The notes: generated by a model not told the origin, from the letters alone. A stretch of 64,000 bases of DNA from Massilia varians (GCF_027923905.1 NZ_AP026966.1:806001-870000); one strand, 5' to 3'. Shown: positions 27,905-38,570, counted from the stretch's first letter. Numbers and translations are program-made.

Positions 27905-28387
27905 TTAGCCCAAAGCTTGCAGACTGGGTTGCCAATTGATGATGCGTTCGTGGACCGACTTCGGATCCGGGTCGGTGGCCAGCGCGGTGCGCACGGCCTC
28001 GTCCGAGAACAGCTCGGCGATTTCCGACAGGATTTCGAGGTGCTGCTGGGTCACGTGGTCCGGGATCAGGAGGAAGAACAGCAGGCTGACCGGCTGGCCG
28101 TCGGGCGATTCGAAGGGAATCGGCTCCTTCAGGCGCACGAAGGCCGCTAGCGGCGACTTCAGGCTCTTGGAGCCCTTGATCCGCCCGTGCGGCACGGCGA
28201 CGCCATGGCCGAGACCAGTGGAGCCGAGGCGCTCGCGTGCGAACAGGTTGTCCGACACGGTCGAACGGGCGATGCCGCAGTTGTTCTCGAAAATCAGACC
28301 GGCTTGCTCGAATGCACGCTTTTTGCTGGAAACTTCCAGGTCCAACTGCACGTTCTCGAGCGAGAGGATTTTGCTAAGGTTCGTCAT
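27905..28387 (-). CDS. ptsN: PTS IIA-like nitrogen regulatory protein
   Basis: EIIA-Ntr, the output phosphocarrier of the nitrogen PTS that regulates K+ transport and other processes by protein contact. 160 residues. The phosphorylated histidine is in GLGHGVAVPHGRIKG, and LEILSEIAELFSDEAVRTAL is typical. Promoter-distal genes are hprK and rapZ; a 118-base gap separates it from hprK. Confidence 0.94.
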   Translation of the reverse strand: MTNLSKILSLENVQLDLEVSSKKRAFEQAGLIFENNCGIARSTVSDNLFARERLGSTGLGHGVAVPHGRIKGSKSLKSPLAAFVRLKEPIPFESPDGQPVSLLFFLLIPDHVTQQHLEILSEIAELFSDEAVRTALATDPDPKSVHERIINWQPSLQALG

Positions 28388-28741
28388 AACTTATAGCCAT
28401 GCACAGGGTGGGGTGTGCTTGCGAGGCGGAATTATAGGCCGGTTTCAGGATGGTGACATTCGATTTCGCCATCTGTACAGGCATACAGTCACCTACATGG
28501 GGACAGTATGGCGAAAGCGTAGTGTTTTGCCATGAAACCGGCTTGGCAATTAAACGCAATTTCCTAAGTGAAATCGCCAGGAAAGCGCCGCAAATCGAGG
28601 TGCGAAGGCGTTCGCACCATCTTTTCCATGCACTGTGCCCGTTTTTTGAGCACGCGGTCCGGATGCCGTTTTTGTATCAAAAACCTGGGCCCGGTGTGGC
28701 TGAAAACGCACAGCCGGCTTGCAAACGTGCGCGCTTTCGGG
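28388..28741. other. Gene-free region between ptsN and queF with folded element
   Basis: This region of 354 bases has no supported gene. Positions 28439-28543 can fold into nested stems: GCCGGTTTC pairs with GAAACCGGC at the outside, TTTCGCCAT-CTGT with ACAG-TATGGCGAAA inside (one bulge). The remainder up to the queF stop shows nothing recognisable. Confidence 0.5.
28439..28543 (-). repeat. Nested inverted repeat upstream of ptsN
   Basis: Outer arms 28439-28447 and 28535-28543 (nine pairs) extend inward with a bulge to a second pair of arms (28465-28477 and about 28504-28517). The whole is roughly 105 bases and lies about 50 bases before the ptsN start. It may be a structured 5' leader, a small RNA or a miniature mobile element. 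Confidence 0.45.
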
Positions 28742-29572
28742 TTATTGACGCGCGGTGCGCAGGTTGTCCGGCTTGCCGGTGCTGAAATTGGCGCGCCAGG
28801 GATTGATGTCGAGGCCGCCGCGACGGGTATAGCGTGCATACACCGCCAGCTTGGTCGGCTTGCACTGGCGCAGCACGTCCATGAAAATGCGCTCGACGCA
28901 CTGCTCATGGAATTCGTTGTGTTCGCGGAAGCCGATCAGGTACTTGAGCAGGCCCTCCTGGTCGATCTGCGGACCGACGTAACGGATCTGCACCGTGCCC
29001 CAGTCCGGCTGGCCGGTGACCAGGCAGTTCGATTTCAGCAGGTGCGACACCAGGGTTTCCTCGACTGGCGCCTCGTCCATGTTCGCGCTCAGCAGCTGGG
29101 GCGAGGGGACGTACTGGTCGATCTCGACGTCGAGGCGGTCGAGCAGGGTGCCGTCGAGTTCGCCCATCTTCAGGCTGCCGAAGGCGTCCGGCGTGGTGAT
29201 GGTCACGTGCACCGGCGCGCCGAAGGCGTTCGACAGGTCCTGGCGCAGCAGCTCGGCCAGGGCGTCGGTGCCGGCCACGCGGGTCTGGTTGAAGGAATTC
29301 AGGTAGAGCTTGAACGACTTCGATTCGACGATGTTGGGCGAATCGGCGGGCGCCGTGATGGTCGCGATCGCCACCTGCGGCTTGCCGCGCATGTTCAGCC
29401 ACGACAGTTCATAGGCGTTCCAGATGTCGACGCCGAAGAAGGGAAGCGTACCCACTCCCAGGCCGATCTCTTCGCGCTTCTGCAGGCGCGGGATCGGGAA
29501 CAGGAGCTCGGGGGCGTACTCGCTCTGGTACGCGGAGGTTTTGCCAAGTGGCGATTGATCAGGAGTATTCAT
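28742..29572 (-). CDS. queF: NADPH-dependent 7-cyano-7-deazaguanine reductase
   Basis: Reduces preQ0 to preQ1 in queuosine tRNA modification. The 276-residue size is the two-domain E. coli type. The QueF motif is [20 protein letters not shown], and the catalytic cysteine lies in [16 protein letters not shown], with the substrate Glu in [19 protein letters not shown] 29572 with AGGAG-like sequence nearby gives the family N-terminus; the frame is open further upstream but that part is not conserved. Confidence 0.95.
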   Translation of the reverse strand: MNTPDQSPLGKTSAYQSEYAPELLFPIPRLQKREEIGLGVGTLPFFGVDIWNAYELSWLNMRGKPQVAIATITAPADSPNIVESKSFKLYLNSFNQTRVAGTDALAELLRQDLSNAFGAPVHVTITTPDAFGSLKMGELDGTLLDRLDVEIDQYVPSPQLLSANMDEAPVEETLVSHLLKSNCLVTGQPDWGTVQIRYVGPQIDQEGLLKYLIGFREHNEFHEQCVERIFMDVLRQCKPTKLAVYARYTRRGGLDINPWRANFSTGKPDNLRTARQ

Positions 29573-29597
29573 AGAATTCTGGATGCTTGTGGCATCC

Positions 29598-29631
29598 GTA
29601 GGGTGGTCGGCTTTGCCGACCGCGCGTTCAA
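29598..29631. repeat. Single palindromic repeat unit
   Basis: GTAGGGTGG, hairpin GGTCGGCTTTGCCGACC, then GCGCGTTCAA: one unit of the 109-bp family, without its inverted partner. Confidence 0.85.
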
Positions 29632-29699
29632 CGAAAAGTTGCGCACCACAATATGGATAACACTGCGGTGCGGAATGTAGGGGTGCGATCAGCCGGAGG

Positions 29700-31238
29700 C
29701 TAGGCGCCCAGGAACAGCTTGTACACCGGATTGGCACTCTCGTCCCAATACCGGTAGCCCAGCGTCGCCAGGAACTGCCGGAACTCATCCATTTCCGCCG
29801 CCGGCACCTGCAGGCCGACCAGGATGCGTCCCACGTCGCCGCCCTGGTTCCGGTAGTGGAACAGCGAGATGTTCCAGTTCGGCGCCATGCTGTCGAGGAA
29901 GCGCATCAAGGCCCCCGGCCGTTCGGGGAACTCGAAACGATACAGCAATTCGTCCTGGGCTTGCGCGCTTTTCCCGCCCACCAGGTGGCGGATGTGCAGC
30001 TTGGCCAGTTCGTCGTGGGTCAGATCGAGGGTGCGGAAGTCGTGTTCCTCGAAGGTGCGCGCCAGCAGGCCCGACTCGCTGCGGCTGCCCACCTGCACGC
30101 CGACGAAAATGTGGGCCTCGCGCGAATCGGCCATGCGGTAGTTGAATTCGGTGACGTTGCGCGGGCCGACCAGGGCGCAGAAGCGGCGGAAGCTCCCGCG
30201 CTGCTCGGGGATGGTCACCGCGAACACGGCCTCGCGCGATTCGCCCAGCTCGGCGCGCTCGGCAACGAAGCGCAGGCGGTCGAAGTTCATGTTGGCGCCG
30301 CAGGCCACCGCCACCAGGGTCTCGTCCCTGACGGGATTCTTCGCCATCTGCGAGCGTTCCACATAGGCCTTGGCGCCGGCCACCGCCAGCGCGCCGGCCG
30401 GCTCGAGGATGCTGCGCGTGTCCTGGAACACGTCCTGGATCGCGGCGCAGATCGCGTCGGTGTCGACGATGATGATCTCGTCTACCACTTCCTTGGCAAT
30501 GCGGAAGGTTTCTTCGCCCACCAGGCGCACCGCCGTGCCGTCCGAGAACAGGCCGACGTCGCTCAAGGTGACGCGCTGGCCGGCCTTCAGGCTCCTGGCC
30601 ATCGCATCCGAATCGATGGTCTGCACGCCGATCACCTTGATGTCCGGGCGCACCGCCTTCACGTAGGCGCCTACGCCGGCCACCAGGCCGCCGCCGCCGA
30701 TGGCGACAAAGATCGCGTGGATCGGCGCGGAGTGCTGGCGCAGGATCTCCATGCCGATGGTGCCCTGGCCGGCGATGACGTCGGGGTCGTCAAAGGGATG
30801 GACGAAGGTCAGGCGCTGCTCCTTCTCCAGCAGCAGCGCGTGGTTGTAAGCGTCGGTGTAGGAGTCGCCATGCAGCACCACCTCGACGCTGGCGCCGCCG
30901 CGCGCCTTGACCGCGTCGACCTTCACCTGCGGGGTGGTGGTCGGCATCACGACCAGGGCACGGCAACCGAGGCGGCTTGCTGACAGGGCCACGCCCTGGG
31001 CGTGGTTGCCGGCCGAGGCGCAGATCACGCCGCGCTTGAGTTGCTCGGGCGTGAGGTTGGCCATCTTGTTGTAGGCGCCGCGCAGCTTGAAGCTGAACAC
31101 GCTCTGCATGTCTTCGCGCTTGAAGTAAATGCGGTTGTTCATCCGCTGGGACAGCGTGGGCGCGTACTCGAGCGGGGTTTCTTCGGCGACGTCGTAGACG
31201 CGGGCGGTCAGGATTCTCTTGAGATAGTCGGTAGTCAT
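29700..31238 (-). CDS. ilvA: Threonine ammonia-lyase (threonine dehydratase)
   Basis: Deaminates threonine to 2-oxobutyrate, the entry to isoleucine; PLP-dependent. The 512-residue product has the PLP lysine in [14 protein letters not shown], the phosphate loop [17 protein letters not shown] and two C-terminal ACT-like regulatory regions (from about 330), so it is the biosynthetic, allosterically controlled type. ATG 31238 matches family length; upstream open frame is not conserved. Confidence 0.95.
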   Translation of the reverse strand: MTTDYLKRILTARVYDVAEETPLEYAPTLSQRMNNRIYFKREDMQSVFSFKLRGAYNKMANLTPEQLKRGVICASAGNHAQGVALSASRLGCRALVVMPTTTPQVKVDAVKARGGASVEVVLHGDSYTDAYNHALLLEKEQRLTFVHPFDDPDVIAGQGTIGMEILRQHSAPIHAIFVAIGGGGLVAGVGAYVKAVRPDIKVIGVQTIDSDAMARSLKAGQRVTLSDVGLFSDGTAVRLVGEETFRIAKEVVDEIIIVDTDAICAAIQDVFQDTRSILEPAGALAVAGAKAYVERSQMAKNPVRDETLVAVACGANMNFDRLRFVAERAELGESREAVFAVTIPEQRGSFRRFCALVGPRNVTEFNYRMADSREAHIFVGVQVGSRSESGLLARTFEEHDFRTLDLTHDELAKLHIRHLVGGKSAQAQDELLYRFEFPERPGALMRFLDSMAPNWNISLFHYRNQGGDVGRILVGLQVPAAEMDEFRQFLATLGYRYWDESANPVYKLFLGA

Positions 31239-31436
31239 GGTCGGCAATCGGGATAACAGGTCCGGCGTGGGATGGGCCGGAGGGCCGGACGACGCGCACT
31301 GTGTTGCTCGGAGGGTGACCGGGGCGCTGAGTGCGATACGGCGCGCCGGGTAGCGGCTGCGGCGTATCGTGTCGTTACGATAAGTGATCCTCATTATAAT
31401 GGACACCTATCGCTACTGCTCAAGGCCCCCATTTTA

Positions 31437-31940
31437 ATGATCGAAAACGCCGTCCTCTGGCTGCTGAACGTCCTGGCCGCGCCGGCCATCGGGCTGACCT
31501 CCATCTTCATCGTCAGCTTCATCTCGGCCACGCTGCTGCCGCTCGGCTCCGAGCCGGCCGTCTTCGCCGTGGTGAAGGCGAATCCCGCGATGTTCTGGCC
31601 GGCCATCCTGGTGGGCACGCTGGGCAACACGCTGGGCGGCGTGGTGGATTACTTCATCGGCTACCGCGCCAAGATCGCCTTCGCCAAGGAGCGCCAGAGC
31701 CGCTGGTTCGGCTGGCTCAAGAAGTACGGGGCCAAGACCATGCTGCTGTCCTGGCTGCCGGGCGTGGGCGACCCGCTGTGCACCCTGGCCGGCTGGCTGC
31801 ACCTGCCGTTCTGGCCGAGCGTGATGTACATGGCGATCGGCAAGTTCGCGCGCTACGTCACCATGACCGCGATCCTGCTGTACATCCCCGACGGGTTCTG
31901 GAAGACCGTGGGCGATTTCTTCGAACGCCTGATCGGATGA
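31437..31940 (+). CDS. YqaA/DedA-like membrane protein
   Basis: A 167-residue inner-membrane protein of the SNARE-associated (DedA-related, YqaA) family, thought to flip lipids. It shows hydrophobic stretches, the PLGSEPAVFAVVKANP segment, GTLGNTLGGVVDYFIGY and the conserved SWLPGVGDPLCTLAGWL. Its stop overlaps the next gene by four bases. Divergent from ilvA. Confidence 0.85.
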   Translation: MIENAVLWLLNVLAAPAIGLTSIFIVSFISATLLPLGSEPAVFAVVKANPAMFWPAILVGTLGNTLGGVVDYFIGYRAKIAFAKERQSRWFGWLKKYGAKTMLLSWLPGVGDPLCTLAGWLHLPFWPSVMYMAIGKFARYVTMTAILLYIPDGFWKTVGDFFERLIG

Positions 31941-32541
31941 CCAGCATGGACCGTGGCGCACTGCAGGCCTACCTCGGCGCCAGCACCCACATCGATGCCG
32001 GCCATCCGGCGGTAGCGGCCACCGCCCGCCGCCTGGCGGCCGGGGCGCATTCGGAGGCCGACATCGTGCGCGCCTGCTTCGTCTTCGTTCGCAACCAGAT
32101 CGCCCATAGCGCCGATTTCCGGCGCAATCCGGTCACCTGCCGCGCGTCGAGCGTCCTGCGCCACGGCACCGGCTTCTGCTACGCCAAGAGCCACTGCTGG
32201 CGGCCCTGCTCAGGGCCAACGGCATCCCGGCGGGCCTGTGCTACCAGCGCCTGGCCACCGGCGATCCCGCCGCGCCGTATTGCCTGCACGGGCTGAACGC
32301 GGTCTGGCTGGCGCCGCATGGCTGGTATCGGCTCGACCCGCGCGGCAACAAGCCCGGCATCGACGCCCGCTTCGACCCGCCGCGCGAAGCGCTGGCTTTC
32401 AGCCTGAGCGATCCGCACGAGCGCGACCTGCCGGGCGTGCTGGCCGAACCGCTGCCGGTCGTCGTCGAGGTGCTGGAGCGCTGCACCAGCGTCGAGGAGG
32501 TGCTGGCCGGCCTGCCCGACCTGGCCGGCGATCCGCCCTGA
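31937..32541 (+). pseudogene. Transglutaminase-like protein, frameshifted
   Basis: The first frame runs from ATG 31937 (ATGA overlap with the YqaA gene) to about 32193 and encodes the nucleophile motif RHGTGFCYAKSH. One base is missing there. In the next frame the protein continues LLAALLRANGIPAGLCYQRL, the His motif YCLHGLNAVWLAPHG and the Asp motif YRLDPRGNKPGID, ending at TGA 32539-32541. All three residues of the Cys-His-Asp triad therefore exist but are split by the shift. It would be about 200 residues. Either a recent mutation or a sequencing error. Confidence 0.75.
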
Positions 32542-32567
32542 GGGCCAGGTCGGGTATCATGCCGGCT

Positions 32568-32894
32568 ATGAACAAGCCTCCCAGCCTTCTCTCCCTGTTC
32601 CTTGCCCTGGCCGCCCTGGCCGTGTTCGGTTTCCTCGGCGCCAGGTATATGCTGAGCTCGCACAAGGACTCGACCAGCCAGCAACTCGGCCTGGTCTGGC
32701 CGGACATCGCCGCCATGCCGGAAGGGGACCGCAACTTTCTCGTCGAACTCGCCCATACCTGCAACCTGACGGTGCGCGAGCCGGTGCGTGCCGAAGTCGT
32801 CGACTGCCTGCGCTCGGTTCCGATGACCCAGCAGGCGAAAGGGCGCCTGGAAGGGCTGATCAAGCAGGCGCCGCAAACCCCCACGCAAGGCTGA
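32568..32894 (+). CDS. Small membrane-anchored hypothetical protein (108 aa)
   Basis: Not recognised. One N-terminal hydrophobic segment (LLSLFLALAALAVFGFLGAR) acts as anchor or signal, followed by about 80 mostly polar residues with two Cys (HTCNLTV and VVDCLRS) that could form a disulfide in the periplasm. An in-frame ATG at 32559 is an alternative start. It lies 27 bases after the transglutaminase-like gene. Confidence 0.65.
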   Translation: MNKPPSLLSLFLALAALAVFGFLGARYMLSSHKDSTSQQLGLVWPDIAAMPEGDRNFLVELAHTCNLTVREPVRAEVVDCLRSVPMTQQAKGRLEGLIKQAPQTPTQG

Positions 32895-33106
32895 GCCTAT
32901 TGTTGCAAAGCTGCTATGCGTGGCATGAGGCGCCCCAGCCCAGCCTTATGGAATAAGCAGTTTCCTGTCGCCATGCAAACGAATGATGCATGGTGCGGGT
33001 TTTTTTCAAATGAAATTTGCATGGATGGCCGTGCATTGGCATTTCCTTGCGCGGCCTTCTGGCCATTCTTGCATGAGCCCAGCGTGGTGCAGCGCAATAA
33101 GCTAGA

Positions 33107-36100
33107 ATGAACGTCCTTCGGACCCGTCCGACCGACGCCCTGCATCTCATGAACGCGCCCGCACACATCCATACCCTGCTCGCCGACAATGCTCCTGCAC
33201 GACTGCGCGAGATCCCCTACAACTACACCTCGTTTTCCGACCGCGAGATCGTGATCCGCTTGCTGGGCGAGTCCTCGTGGCGCCTGCTCGACGCACTGCG
33301 CGGCGCCCGCCAGACCGGTCGCTCGGCGCGCATGCTGTACGAGGTGCTGGGCGATATCTGGGTGGTGCGCCGCAATCCCTACCTGCAGGACGACCTGCTG
33401 GACAACCCCAAGCGCCGCCAGAAGCTGATCGACGCCTTGCACCACCGCCTGGGCGAAGTCGACAAGCGCCGCCTGAGCGTGGACGCCATCGAAGGCGATG
33501 CCGAAGCGTCCGCATCGCGCTCGAGCGCGGTCGAACAGCTCCTGGCCGCCGCGCGCAAGGCGGTCGACGATTTCGCGCGCGAGTTCCGCGAGACCTACGA
33601 CCTGCGCAAGCGCGCCAGGCAGGTGCTCGGCGCCTACACGGATAAACGCAATATCCGCTTCGACGGCATGCACCGCGTCTCGCACGTGACCGACGCCACC
33701 GACTGGCGCGTCGAATACCCCTTCCTGGTACTGCTGCCCGATAGCGAGGAAGAGATGGCCGGCCTGGTCAAGGGCTGCATCGAGCTGGGCCTGACCATCA
33801 TCCCGCGCGGCGGCGGCACCGGCTACACCGGCGGCGCGATTCCGCTCACCCCGATGTCGGCCGTGATCAATACCGAGAAACTGATCGGCATCGGCGAGGT
33901 CGAACTGAAGCGCCTGCCGGGCGTGGACCGCGAATACGCGACCATCCATACCTACGCCGGCGTGGTCACCCAGCGCGTGTCGCAGGCGGCGGAAAAGGCC
34001 GGCTTCGTGTTCGCGGTCGACCCGACCTCGGCCCACGCGTCCTGCATCGGCGGGAACATCGCGATGAACGCGGGCGGCAAGAAGGCCGTCCTGTGGGGCA
34101 CCGCGCTCGACAACCTGGCTTCCTGGCGCATGGTCGACCCGAACGGCGACTGGCTGGAAGTCACGCGCATGGACCACAACCTGTCCAAGATCCACGATGC
34201 GCCGGTGGCGACCTTCAAGCTGGAATGGACCCATCCGAGCCCGCGCGGCGCGGCGAAGGGCGCGCCTTTCCGCACCGAGACGCTTGTCATCGAAGGCCGC
34301 CGCTTCCGCAAGGAGGGCCTGGGCAAGGACGTCACCGACAAGTTCCTGGCCGGCCTGCCGGGCATCCAGAAAGAGGGCACCGACGGATTGATCACGTCGG
34401 CGCGCTGGATCCTGCACAAGATGCCGAAGTTCACTCGCACCGTGGCGCTGGAATTCTTCGGCCAGGCGCGCGATGCGATTCCGTCGATCGTCGAGATCAA
34501 GGACTACCTCGACAGCCTGCCGAAGAACGGCGACCCGGCCTATTCGACCATCCGCCTGGCGGGCCTGGAGCACCTGGACGAGCGCTACCTGCGCGCGGTC
34601 GGCTACGCGACCAAATCCAAGCGCGGCGTGCTGCCCAAGATGGCGCTGTTCGGCGACATCGTCGGCGACGACGAGAACGCGGTGGCGATTGCCGCCTCGG
34701 AGGTGGTGCGCCTGGCGAACACCCGCGTCGGTGAGGGCTTCGTGGCCGTGAGCCCGGAAGCGCGCAAGAAATTCTGGCTCGACCGCGCCCGCACCGCGGC
34801 CATCGCACGCCACACCAACGCCTTCAAGATCAACGAAGACGTGGTGATCCCGCTGAACCGCATGGGCGAGTACACCGACGGCATCGAGCGCATCAACGTC
34901 GAGCTGTCGATCAAGAACAAGCTGCAGCTGGCCGGCGAGCTTCACAGCTACCTGTCGAACGAGCACCTGCCGATCGAGAAGAGCGACGACGCCACCGGCG
35001 ATACGGTGGACCGCAACGAGATCCTGGGCGACCGCCCGCAGCAGGCGGTGGCGCTGCTTGGAATGGTGGCGGCGCGCTGGCGCTTCATCCTGGCCAACCT
35101 CGACCAGAAGCTGGTCGACGTGCGCGGCAAGCTCGACGAGCTGGGCCTGGATCACTTGTCCTCGACCCTGGACCAGCGCATCGGCGCCCAGCCGGACGCG
35201 CTGCTGTTCGACGTGGTGCAGGACCACAGCATCCGCGTCTCCTGGAAGCAGGAGCTGCGCGCGCCGCTGCGCCAGATCTTCAATGGCGCCGCCTACAAAT
35301 GCATCCTGGACGAATGCACGGCCATCCACAAGCGCGTGCTGCGCTCGCGCGTGTTCGTGGCGCTGCACATGCACGCCGGCGACGGCAACGTGCACACCAA
35401 TTTGCCGGTGAACTCGGACGACTACGCGATGCTGCAGGATGCGCATGCGGCGGTCGAGCGCATCATGCGGCTGGCCCGTTCGCTGGACGGCGTGATCTCG
35501 GGCGAGCACGGCATCGGCATCACCAAGCTCGAGTTCCTGACCGACGAAGAGATCCGCGAATTCCGCGAGTACAAGGAACGGGTCGACCCGGAAGGCCGCT
35601 TCAACAAGGGCAAGCTGCTGGGCACGACGGCGGTGTCGGCCGACCTGCGCAACGCCTATACGCCGTCCTTCGGCCTGATGGGCCATGAATCGCTCATCAT
35701 GCAGCAGAGCGACATCGGCGAGATCGCGGGCAGCATCAAGGACTGCCTGCGCTGCGGCAAATGCAAGCCGGTCTGCACCACCCACGTGCCCCAAGCTAAC
35801 CTGCTGTATTCGCCGCGCGACAAGATCCTCTCGACCTCGGCCCTGATCGAAGCCTTCCTCTACGAAGAGCAGACCCGCCGCGGCGTCTCGATCCGCCATT
35901 GGGAAGAATTCGAGGACGTGTCGGACCACTGCACCGTGTGTCACAAGTGCGTGACGCCGTGCCCGGTCAACATCGACTTCGGCGACGTCTCGATGAACAT
36001 GCGTAACCTGCTGCGCAAGATGGACAAGCGCAGCTTCAAGCCGGCCAACCGCGCCGCCATGTTCTTCCTGAACGCGACCGATCCGACCACCATCAACGCC

Positions 36101-37156
36101 ACCCGCAAGGTGATGGTCGACCTGGGCTACAAGGCCCAGCGCATGGGCAACCAGCTGCTGCGCGGCCTGGCCAAGCCGCAGGTGGAAGCGCCGCCCCCGA
36201 CCACCGGCAAGGCGCCGGTGCGCGAGCAGGTGATCCACTTCATCAACAAGAAGATGCCGGGCAACCTGCCGAAGAAGACCGCGCGCGCGCTGCTGGACAT
36301 CGAGGACGACAAGGTCATCCCGATCATCCGCAATCCGAAGGCGACCAATGCCGACACCGAGGCCGTGTTCTACTTCCCGGGCTGCGGTTCGGAGCGCCTG
36401 TTCTCGCAAGTGGGTCTGGCGACCCAGGCGATGCTGTGGGAAGTGGGCGTGCAGACCGTGCTGCCGCCGGGTTACCTGTGCTGCGGCTATCCCCAGCGCG
36501 GCGCCGGCCAGTACGACAAGGCCGACAAGATGGTGACGGACAACCGCGTGCTGTTCCACCGCATGGCCAACACGCTCAACTACCTCGACATCAAGACGGT
36601 CGTGGTGTCGTGCGGCACCTGCTACGACTCGCTGGCGAACTACGAGTTCGACAAGATCTTCCCGGGCTGCCGCCTCATCGACATCCACGAATACCTGATG
36701 GAAAAGGGCGTCAAGCTGGAAGGCGTGACCGGCACCCGCTACATGTACCACGACCCCTGCCACACCCCGATGAAGATGCAGGATTCGCTCAAGACCGTGA
36801 ACGCGCTGGTCTCCACCGTGGACAACGTGAAGATCGAGAAGAACGACCGCTGCTGCGGCGAATCCGGCACCTTCGCCGTGAGCCGTCCGGACATCGCCAC
36901 CCAGGTGCGCTCGCGCAAGCAGGGCGAGATGGAGAAGGGCGCCGACAAGCTGCGCGACGACGGCTTCAAGGGCGAGGTCAAGATCCTGACCAGCTGCCCA
37001 TCCTGCCTGCAGGGCCTGTCGCGCTACAACCATGATGCCGGCACCACCGCCGACTACATCGTGGTCGAGATGGCGCGCCACCTGCTGGGCGAGAACTGGA
37101 TGCCCGACTACGTCGCCCGCGCCAACAACGGCGGCATCGAAAGGGTGCTGGTATGA
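33107..37156 (+). CDS. Giant FAD-linked / Fe-S oxidoreductase (DUF3683 type, 1349 aa)
   Basis: A fused flavoprotein dehydrogenase. Order: DUF3683-like N-terminus (to ~160), FAD-binding type 4 domain ([37 protein letters not shown]), FAD-oxidase C-terminal domain ([33 protein letters not shown]), a ferredoxin pair ([16 protein letters not shown] and [12 protein letters not shown]), then two CCG domains (FPGCGSERL...[28 protein letters not shown]). This is the plan of GlcD plus GlcF, D-lactate or D-2-hydroxyglutarate dehydrogenases in one chain. The substrate is not shown. ATG 33149 is an alternative start. Confidence 0.88.
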   Translation: MNVLRTRPTDALHLMNAPAHIHTLLADNAPARLREIPYNYTSFSDREIVIRLLGESSWRLLDALRGARQTGRSARMLYEVLGDIWVVRRNPYLQDDLLDNPKRRQKLIDALHHRLGEVDKRRLSVDAIEGDAEASASRSSAVEQLLAAARKAVDDFAREFRETYDLRKRARQVLGAYTDKRNIRFDGMHRVSHVTDATDWRVEYPFLVLLPDSEEEMAGLVKGCIELGLTIIPRGGGTGYTGGAIPLTPMSAVINTEKLIGIGEVELKRLPGVDREYATIHTYAGVVTQRVSQAAEKAGFVFAVDPTSAHASCIGGNIAMNAGGKKAVLWGTALDNLASWRMVDPNGDWLEVTRMDHNLSKIHDAPVATFKLEWTHPSPRGAAKGAPFRTETLVIEGRRFRKEGLGKDVTDKFLAGLPGIQKEGTDGLITSARWILHKMPKFTRTVALEFFGQARDAIPSIVEIKDYLDSLPKNGDPAYSTIRLAGLEHLDERYLRAVGYATKSKRGVLPKMALFGDIVGDDENAVAIAASEVVRLANTRVGEGFVAVSPEARKKFWLDRARTAAIARHTNAFKINEDVVIPLNRMGEYTDGIERINVELSIKNKLQLAGELHSYLSNEHLPIEKSDDATGDTVDRNEILGDRPQQAVALLGMVAARWRFILANLDQKLVDVRGKLDELGLDHLSSTLDQRIGAQPDALLFDVVQDHSIRVSWKQELRAPLRQIFNGAAYKCILDECTAIHKRVLRSRVFVALHMHAGDGNVHTNLPVNSDDYAMLQDAHAAVERIMRLARSLDGVISGEHGIGITKLEFLTDEEIREFREYKERVDPEGRFNKGKLLGTTAVSADLRNAYTPSFGLMGHESLIMQQSDIGEIAGSIKDCLRCGKCKPVCTTHVPQANLLYSPRDKILSTSALIEAFLYEEQTRRGVSIRHWEEFEDVSDHCTVCHKCVTPCPVNIDFGDVSMNMRNLLRKMDKRSFKPANRAAMFFLNATDPTTINATRKVMVDLGYKAQRMGNQLLRGLAKPQVEAPPPTTGKAPVREQVIHFINKKMPGNLPKKTARALLDIEDDKVIPIIRNPKATNADTEAVFYFPGCGSERLFSQVGLATQAMLWEVGVQTVLPPGYLCCGYPQRGAGQYDKADKMVTDNRVLFHRMANTLNYLDIKTVVVSCGTCYDSLANYEFDKIFPGCRLIDIHEYLMEKGVKLEGVTGTRYMYHDPCHTPMKMQDSLKTVNALVSTVDNVKIEKNDRCCGESGTFAVSRPDIATQVRSRKQGEMEKGADKLRDDGFKGEVKILTSCPSCLQGLSRYNHDAGTTADYIVVEMARHLLGENWMPDYVARANNGGIERVLV

Positions 37157-37590
37157 AGGAAGTCGAGCGCCAGCCCGGTTGCGAACTGTGCGACCTCACT
37201 GTCCCTGTCGTCTGGCAGGGCGAGAAGTTCAGCGTCATCCAGGTCGATGACGCGGCCTATCCCGGCTTTTGCCGCGTGATCTGGCGCGCCCATGTGCGCG
37301 AGATGAGCGACCTGGCGCCTGAAGACCGCCTGCTGCTGAATGAAGCCGTGTACCGGGTCGAGGGGGCGGTGCGCGAGGTCATGCAGCCGCTCAAGGTCAA
37401 CGTGGCCAGCCTCGGCAACGTGGTGCCGCACCTGCACTGGCATATCATTCCGCGCTATGCGGACGATGCGCACTTCCCGGCGCCGGTGTGGGCGCAGGCC
37501 GCGCGCCAGACCGAGGAAAGCGTCCTGGCCGCGCGCCGCGCGCTGCTGCCGGCGCTGGCCGCCGCGATCGCGAAGCACTTCAACGAATAA
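37153..37590 (+). CDS. HIT-family nucleotide-binding protein
   Basis: A histidine-triad hydrolase of 145 residues. The triad is [10 protein letters not shown] (one His replaced by the usual variant spacing), preceded by [10 protein letters not shown]. It overlaps the oxidoreductase stop by four bases, and the oxidoreductase-HIT-DUF971 order is common in Burkholderiales. Confidence 0.9.
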   Translation: MKEVERQPGCELCDLTVPVVWQGEKFSVIQVDDAAYPGFCRVIWRAHVREMSDLAPEDRLLLNEAVYRVEGAVREVMQPLKVNVASLGNVVPHLHWHIIPRYADDAHFPAPVWAQAARQTEESVLAARRALLPALAAAIAKHFNE

Positions 37591-37601
37591 GAGGGGAGCC
37601 C

Positions 37602-38018
37602 ATGCCTAACCCAACCGACATTGCCGTCCGCCAGAAATCGCGCCTGCTCGACATCGCCTTCGACGATGGCAGCAGCTTTTCCATCCCCTTCGAACTGATG
37701 CGCGTATATTCGCCCTCGGCCGAGGTCAAGGGCCACGGCCCGGGCCAGGAAGTGCTTCAGGTCGGCAAGCGCGAGGTCGGCATCACCGGCGTCGAGCCGG
37801 TCGGCAATTACGCGATCAAGCCGCTGTTCGACGACGGCCACGGCAGCGGCATCTTCACCTGGGATTACCTCTACAAGCTGGGCAGCGAGGGGGCTTCGTT
37901 GTGGCGGCAGTACCTGGACCGCCTGCATGCGGCCGGCTTCGCGGGCGACAGCGGCCGCGAGCCCGGTACCGAATTGCCGGGTGCGGCGCCGAAGTCGGGC
38001 TGCGGGCATCACCATTAA
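37602..38018 (+). CDS. DUF971 protein (GBBH-like N-terminal domain)
   Basis: A 138-residue protein with the DUF971 fold seen at the N-terminus of gamma-butyrobetaine hydroxylases; it may bind metal or aid Fe-S assembly. Motifs are LDIAFDDGSSFSIPFELMRV and NYAIKPLFDDGHGSGIFTWD. The tail CGHHH could bind metal. GAGGGGAG precedes ATG 37602. In related genomes it lies directly before ubiE; here a 10-kb segment intervenes. Confidence 0.88.
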   Translation: MPNPTDIAVRQKSRLLDIAFDDGSSFSIPFELMRVYSPSAEVKGHGPGQEVLQVGKREVGITGVEPVGNYAIKPLFDDGHGSGIFTWDYLYKLGSEGASLWRQYLDRLHAAGFAGDSGREPGTELPGAAPKSGCGHHH

Positions 38019-38019
38019 T

Positions 38020-38126
38020 GTAGGGTGGACGGCTCCGCCGTCCGCGCGTTCAAATCCGGCTCGAACAGAGGTTACGGCTGATTGTCAGCTGGCTGAACGC
38101 GCGCACGGCAAAGCCGTGCACCCTAC
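38020..38126. repeat. Palindromic repeat pair, BIME-like (107 bp)
   Basis: Inverted units 38020-38053 and 38093-38126 have GTAGGGTGG outer ends and hairpins GGACGGCTCCGCCGTCC and GCACGGCAAAGCCGTGC. It begins two bases after the DUF971 stop. Confidence 0.9.
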
Positions 38127-38141
38127 GTGAACAGGACCCAT

Positions 38142-38180
38142 AAAAACAAAGAGCACGTCAATGACGTGCTCTTTGTTTTT
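38142..38180. terminator. Bidirectional terminator at the csp end
   Basis: Nineteen bases (AAAAACAAAGAGCACGTCA) pair perfectly with their complement, giving a strong GC-centred stem with A/T flanks on both sides. It ends csp on the minus strand and can stop plus-strand reading from DUF971. Confidence 0.92.
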
Positions 38181-38213
38181 GGCGCGCTCCCGTGGGAGCG
38201 CAGCAGTGGTATC

Positions 38214-38420
38214 TCAGGCCTGCGGCTGGATATTCGCAGCCTGCTTGCCCTTCGGGCCGGCAGTGATGTCGAAGCTCACGCGCTGGTTTTCCGCCAGCGA
38301 TTTGAAGCCTTGGGTGTTGATGGCCGAGAAGTGTGCAAAGACGTCTTCGCCACCGCCGTCCGGGGTGATGAAGCCGAAACCTTTTGCATCGTTAAACCAC
38401 TTTACAGTGCCAGTCGCCAT
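38214..38420 (-). CDS. Cold-shock protein, CspA family
   Basis: A single-stranded nucleic-acid chaperone of 68 residues. RNP1 is KGFGFITPD and RNP2 DVFAHFSAI, on the usual five-strand barrel starting [14 protein letters not shown]. It is transcribed alone with its own promoter and terminator. The roughly 85-base leader is typical of cold-shock mRNAs. Confidence 0.96.
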   Translation of the reverse strand: MATGTVKWFNDAKGFGFITPDGGGEDVFAHFSAINTQGFKSLAENQRVSFDITAGPKGKQAANIQPQA

Positions 38421-38512
38421 GGTAATTCCCTCAATGAAGTTTATCTATGTTATTGCTTTGTCGGACGTCAGGAGGTAGTGGATCCAGCGGCGTGCTCAAC
38501 ATTGCAAAAATG

Positions 38513-38518
38513 ATTATA
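38513..38518 (-). promoter_or_regulatory. -10 box of the cold-shock gene
   Basis: A perfect TATAAT on the minus strand about 93 bases before the start codon, with an AT-rich tract upstream but no strong -35 hexamer. Confidence 0.55.
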
Positions 38519-38531
38519 GAGACAAATTTTT

Positions 38532-38570
38532 AAAAGGGAAGGAACTTTTTCAATTGTGCGCTTCCCTTTT
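38532..38570. terminator. Bidirectional terminator between Fap-like operon and csp
   Basis: AAAAGGGAAG / CTTCCCTTTT, ten pairs with a 19-base loop. It lies 64 bases past the last gene of the minus-strand operon. Confidence 0.7.

Noticed and set aside
32897..37081. A 1394-codon open frame on the minus strand opposite the FAD/Fe-S oxidoreductase
   Set aside because: Its residues are His/Val/Ala/Gln-rich antisense text without any domain, while the plus strand shows a full set of recognisable domains.
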